Source: CALHKP01 sp963558075 (GTDB lineage Bacteria; Bacillota; Clostridia; Peptostreptococcales; Anaerovoracaceae). Taken from it: 6,057 nt of DNA. The stretch spans positions 1-6,057 of the forward strand of contig CAUWFN010000065.1 in assembly GCA_963558075.1 (NCBI GenBank), written 5' to 3'. The notes beneath the pieces are model-generated. The model searched no databases, was not told the origin of the DNA, and saw nothing but the letters and a program-made list of their open reading frames with translations. Both the position numbers and the translations under genes were made by a program. Shown one piece after another: positions 5,273 through 6,057 of this stretch (position 1 is its first letter; each line of letters begins with the position of its first letter).

Positions 5273-5987
5273 TCGGCCCCTCCATTTCTGAATCGAAAAG
5301 AGGATGCTGAGCGTCAATCTTATAGGCTCCTTCTTCATCTCTTACGATATGTCCATCATTGATTGTGATTACACGCTTTTGCATTCTATCTACGATGTCC
5401 TTAGCATGAGTTACCATGACTACTGTTGTTCCTGCATCGTTAATCTGCTCAAGTAAATCCATGATATCTGCTGCTGTTACAGGGTCTAGGTTTCCTGTAG
5501 GCTCATCGGCAATCAGAAGCGAAGGATTATTGATTATTGCTCTTGCAATTGCAACCCTCTGCTGCTCTCCTGCCGAAAGCTCGCTCGGATACTGGTTCTG
5601 CTTGTCACTTATACCCACAAGCTCAAGTGCCTGAGGAACTCTTCTCTTTATAGTTCTAGGGCTGTTATGGTGAATCTCCATAGCAAACGCCACATTTTCG
5701 AATACAGTTTTCTTCGGCAGAAGTCTAAAATCCTGGAATACTATTCCAATCTTTCTGCGCAGATACGGAATTTCCCTGTTGCTCATGTTAGTAACATCCT
5801 GACCGTCTACAAAAATCTGTCCACTATCAGCATTTATTTCCTTTAGCAGCAGTTTTATAAATGTTGACTTTCCTGCGCCGCTAGGACCGACAAGAAAGAC
5901 AAAATCACCTTTATCTATATGAATACTTGCATTTTCAAGTCCGATGTTACCATTATATGTTTTGGTCACATTATCTAGTATTATCAT
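5265..5987 (-). CDS. ftsE: Cell division ATP-binding protein FtsE
   Basis: This 240-residue cytoplasmic ABC ATPase is the energising partner of FtsX. The motifs are in order: Walker A GPSGAGKS (34-41), Q-loop Gln85 (GIVFQDFRLL), signature LSAGEQQR (137-144), Walker B LLIADEP with catalytic Glu162 (157-163), D-loop GNLD (165-168) and H-loop His194. VFQDFRLLPKKTVFENVAFA is typical of FtsE rather than of transporter ATPases. The third signature residue is Ala rather than the usual Gly. A C-terminal tail of about ten residues extends beyond the roughly 228-residue norm. The ATG at 5987 has AAAGGA (5999-5994) with a 6-nt spacer. It is the first gene after a promoter-like sequence and probably leads the operon. 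Confidence 0.96.
   Translation of the reverse strand: MIILDNVTKTYNGNIGLENASIHIDKGDFVFLVGPSGAGKSTFIKLLLKEINADSGQIFVDGQDVTNMSNREIPYLRRKIGIVFQDFRLLPKKTVFENVAFAMEIHHNSPRTIKRRVPQALELVGISDKQNQYPSELSAGEQQRVAIARAIINNPSLLIADEPTGNLDPVTAADIMDLLEQINDAGTTVVMVTHAKDIVDRMQKRVITINDGHIVRDEEGAYKIDAQHPLFDSEMEGPNV
5277..5283 (-). promoter_or_regulatory. Ribosome binding site fixing the ftsX start
   Basis: GGAGGGG on the minus strand lies inside the last codons of ftsE, with a 6-nt spacer from GGAGG to the ATG at 5272-5270. It supports a start within the AATGTTTAA junction, where the ftsX ATG overlaps the ftsE TAA region. Confidence 0.8.
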
Positions 5988-6024
5988 AAAGTATCCTTTC
6001 TAAAAATTTTTTTCCAACAAAATT

Positions 6025-6053
6025 ATTATACTACAAAACAGGTTTCATTTAAA
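6025..6053 (-). promoter_or_regulatory. Probable sigma-A promoter of the ftsE operon
   Basis: On the minus strand TTTAAA (6053-6048, 4 of 6 matches to the -35 consensus) is followed after 17 nt by a perfect TATAAT (6030-6025). The predicted start near 6018 gives a leader of about 30 nt, containing an A-run and T-run, before the ftsE ribosome binding site. It is the only promoter-like element upstream of ftsE within the window; others could lie beyond the edge. Confidence 0.6.
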
Positions 6054-6057
6054 TATC

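Noticed and set aside
5734..5748. A TGGAAT-ACT-ATTCCA dyad in ftsE.
   Set aside because: It is a short stem within the conserved GIVFQDF codons with no nearby promoter, so probably coincidental.
1..6057. Possibility of an undescribed defence, mobile or secondary-metabolism system.
   Set aside because: All six complete genes belong to known core families in a compact operon, with no integrase, transposase, direct-repeat boundary, composition shift or orphan multi-gene module visible.

Overview
The window looks like an ordinary, vertically inherited chromosomal segment of a low-to-moderate GC Gram-positive anaerobe (Bacillota, most likely class Clostridia). The evidence is the FtsE/FtsX/coiled-coil hydrolase/S41 peptidase gene order, strong AGGAGG-type ribosome binding sites, a Firmicutes-type TrpR-like YerC protein, and AT-rich codon use. 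I cannot assign a family or genus from sequence alone.

Every gene lies on the minus strand, so the window reads from right to left. A promoter and leader (about 5988-6057) precede ftsE (5987-5265), then ftsX (5272-4379, 8-bp overlap), a secreted coiled-coil M23 peptidoglycan hydrolase (4355-3285), recJ (3264-1627), an S41 carboxy-terminal processing peptidase (1611-433) and yerC (367-71). A clear intrinsic terminator (38-64) follows yerC. Beyond it the first eight codons of another gene (25-1) leave the window. Gaps from ftsE to the S41 gene are between -8 and +23 bp with no terminator between them, so this is probably one transcription unit. yerC has its own near-consensus sigma-A promoter (408-436) starting at the S41 stop codon.

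Functionally, FtsE (ATPase) and FtsX (membrane transducer) are expected to control the neighbouring coiled-coil hydrolase from across the membrane, coupling peptidoglycan cleavage to growth or division. The S41 protease is a plausible envelope-side processing partner. RecJ (5'-3' single-strand exonuclease) is a DNA-repair gene embedded in this cell-wall operon. YerC is a small TrpR-fold regulator that probably has an independent and possibly self-controlled promoter.

I see no mobile element, CRISPR array, tRNA/rRNA, toxin-antitoxin or defence module, and no convincing undescribed multi-gene system. The observations most worth a second look are a 16-bp uninterrupted RNA hairpin inside the 5' part of recJ (3124-3161), a 15-bp perfect dyad lying on the yerC -10 element (399-413), and a terminator whose U-tract directly abuts the next gene's Shine-Dalgarno sequence. 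No stretch longer than 300 bases lacks a gene.
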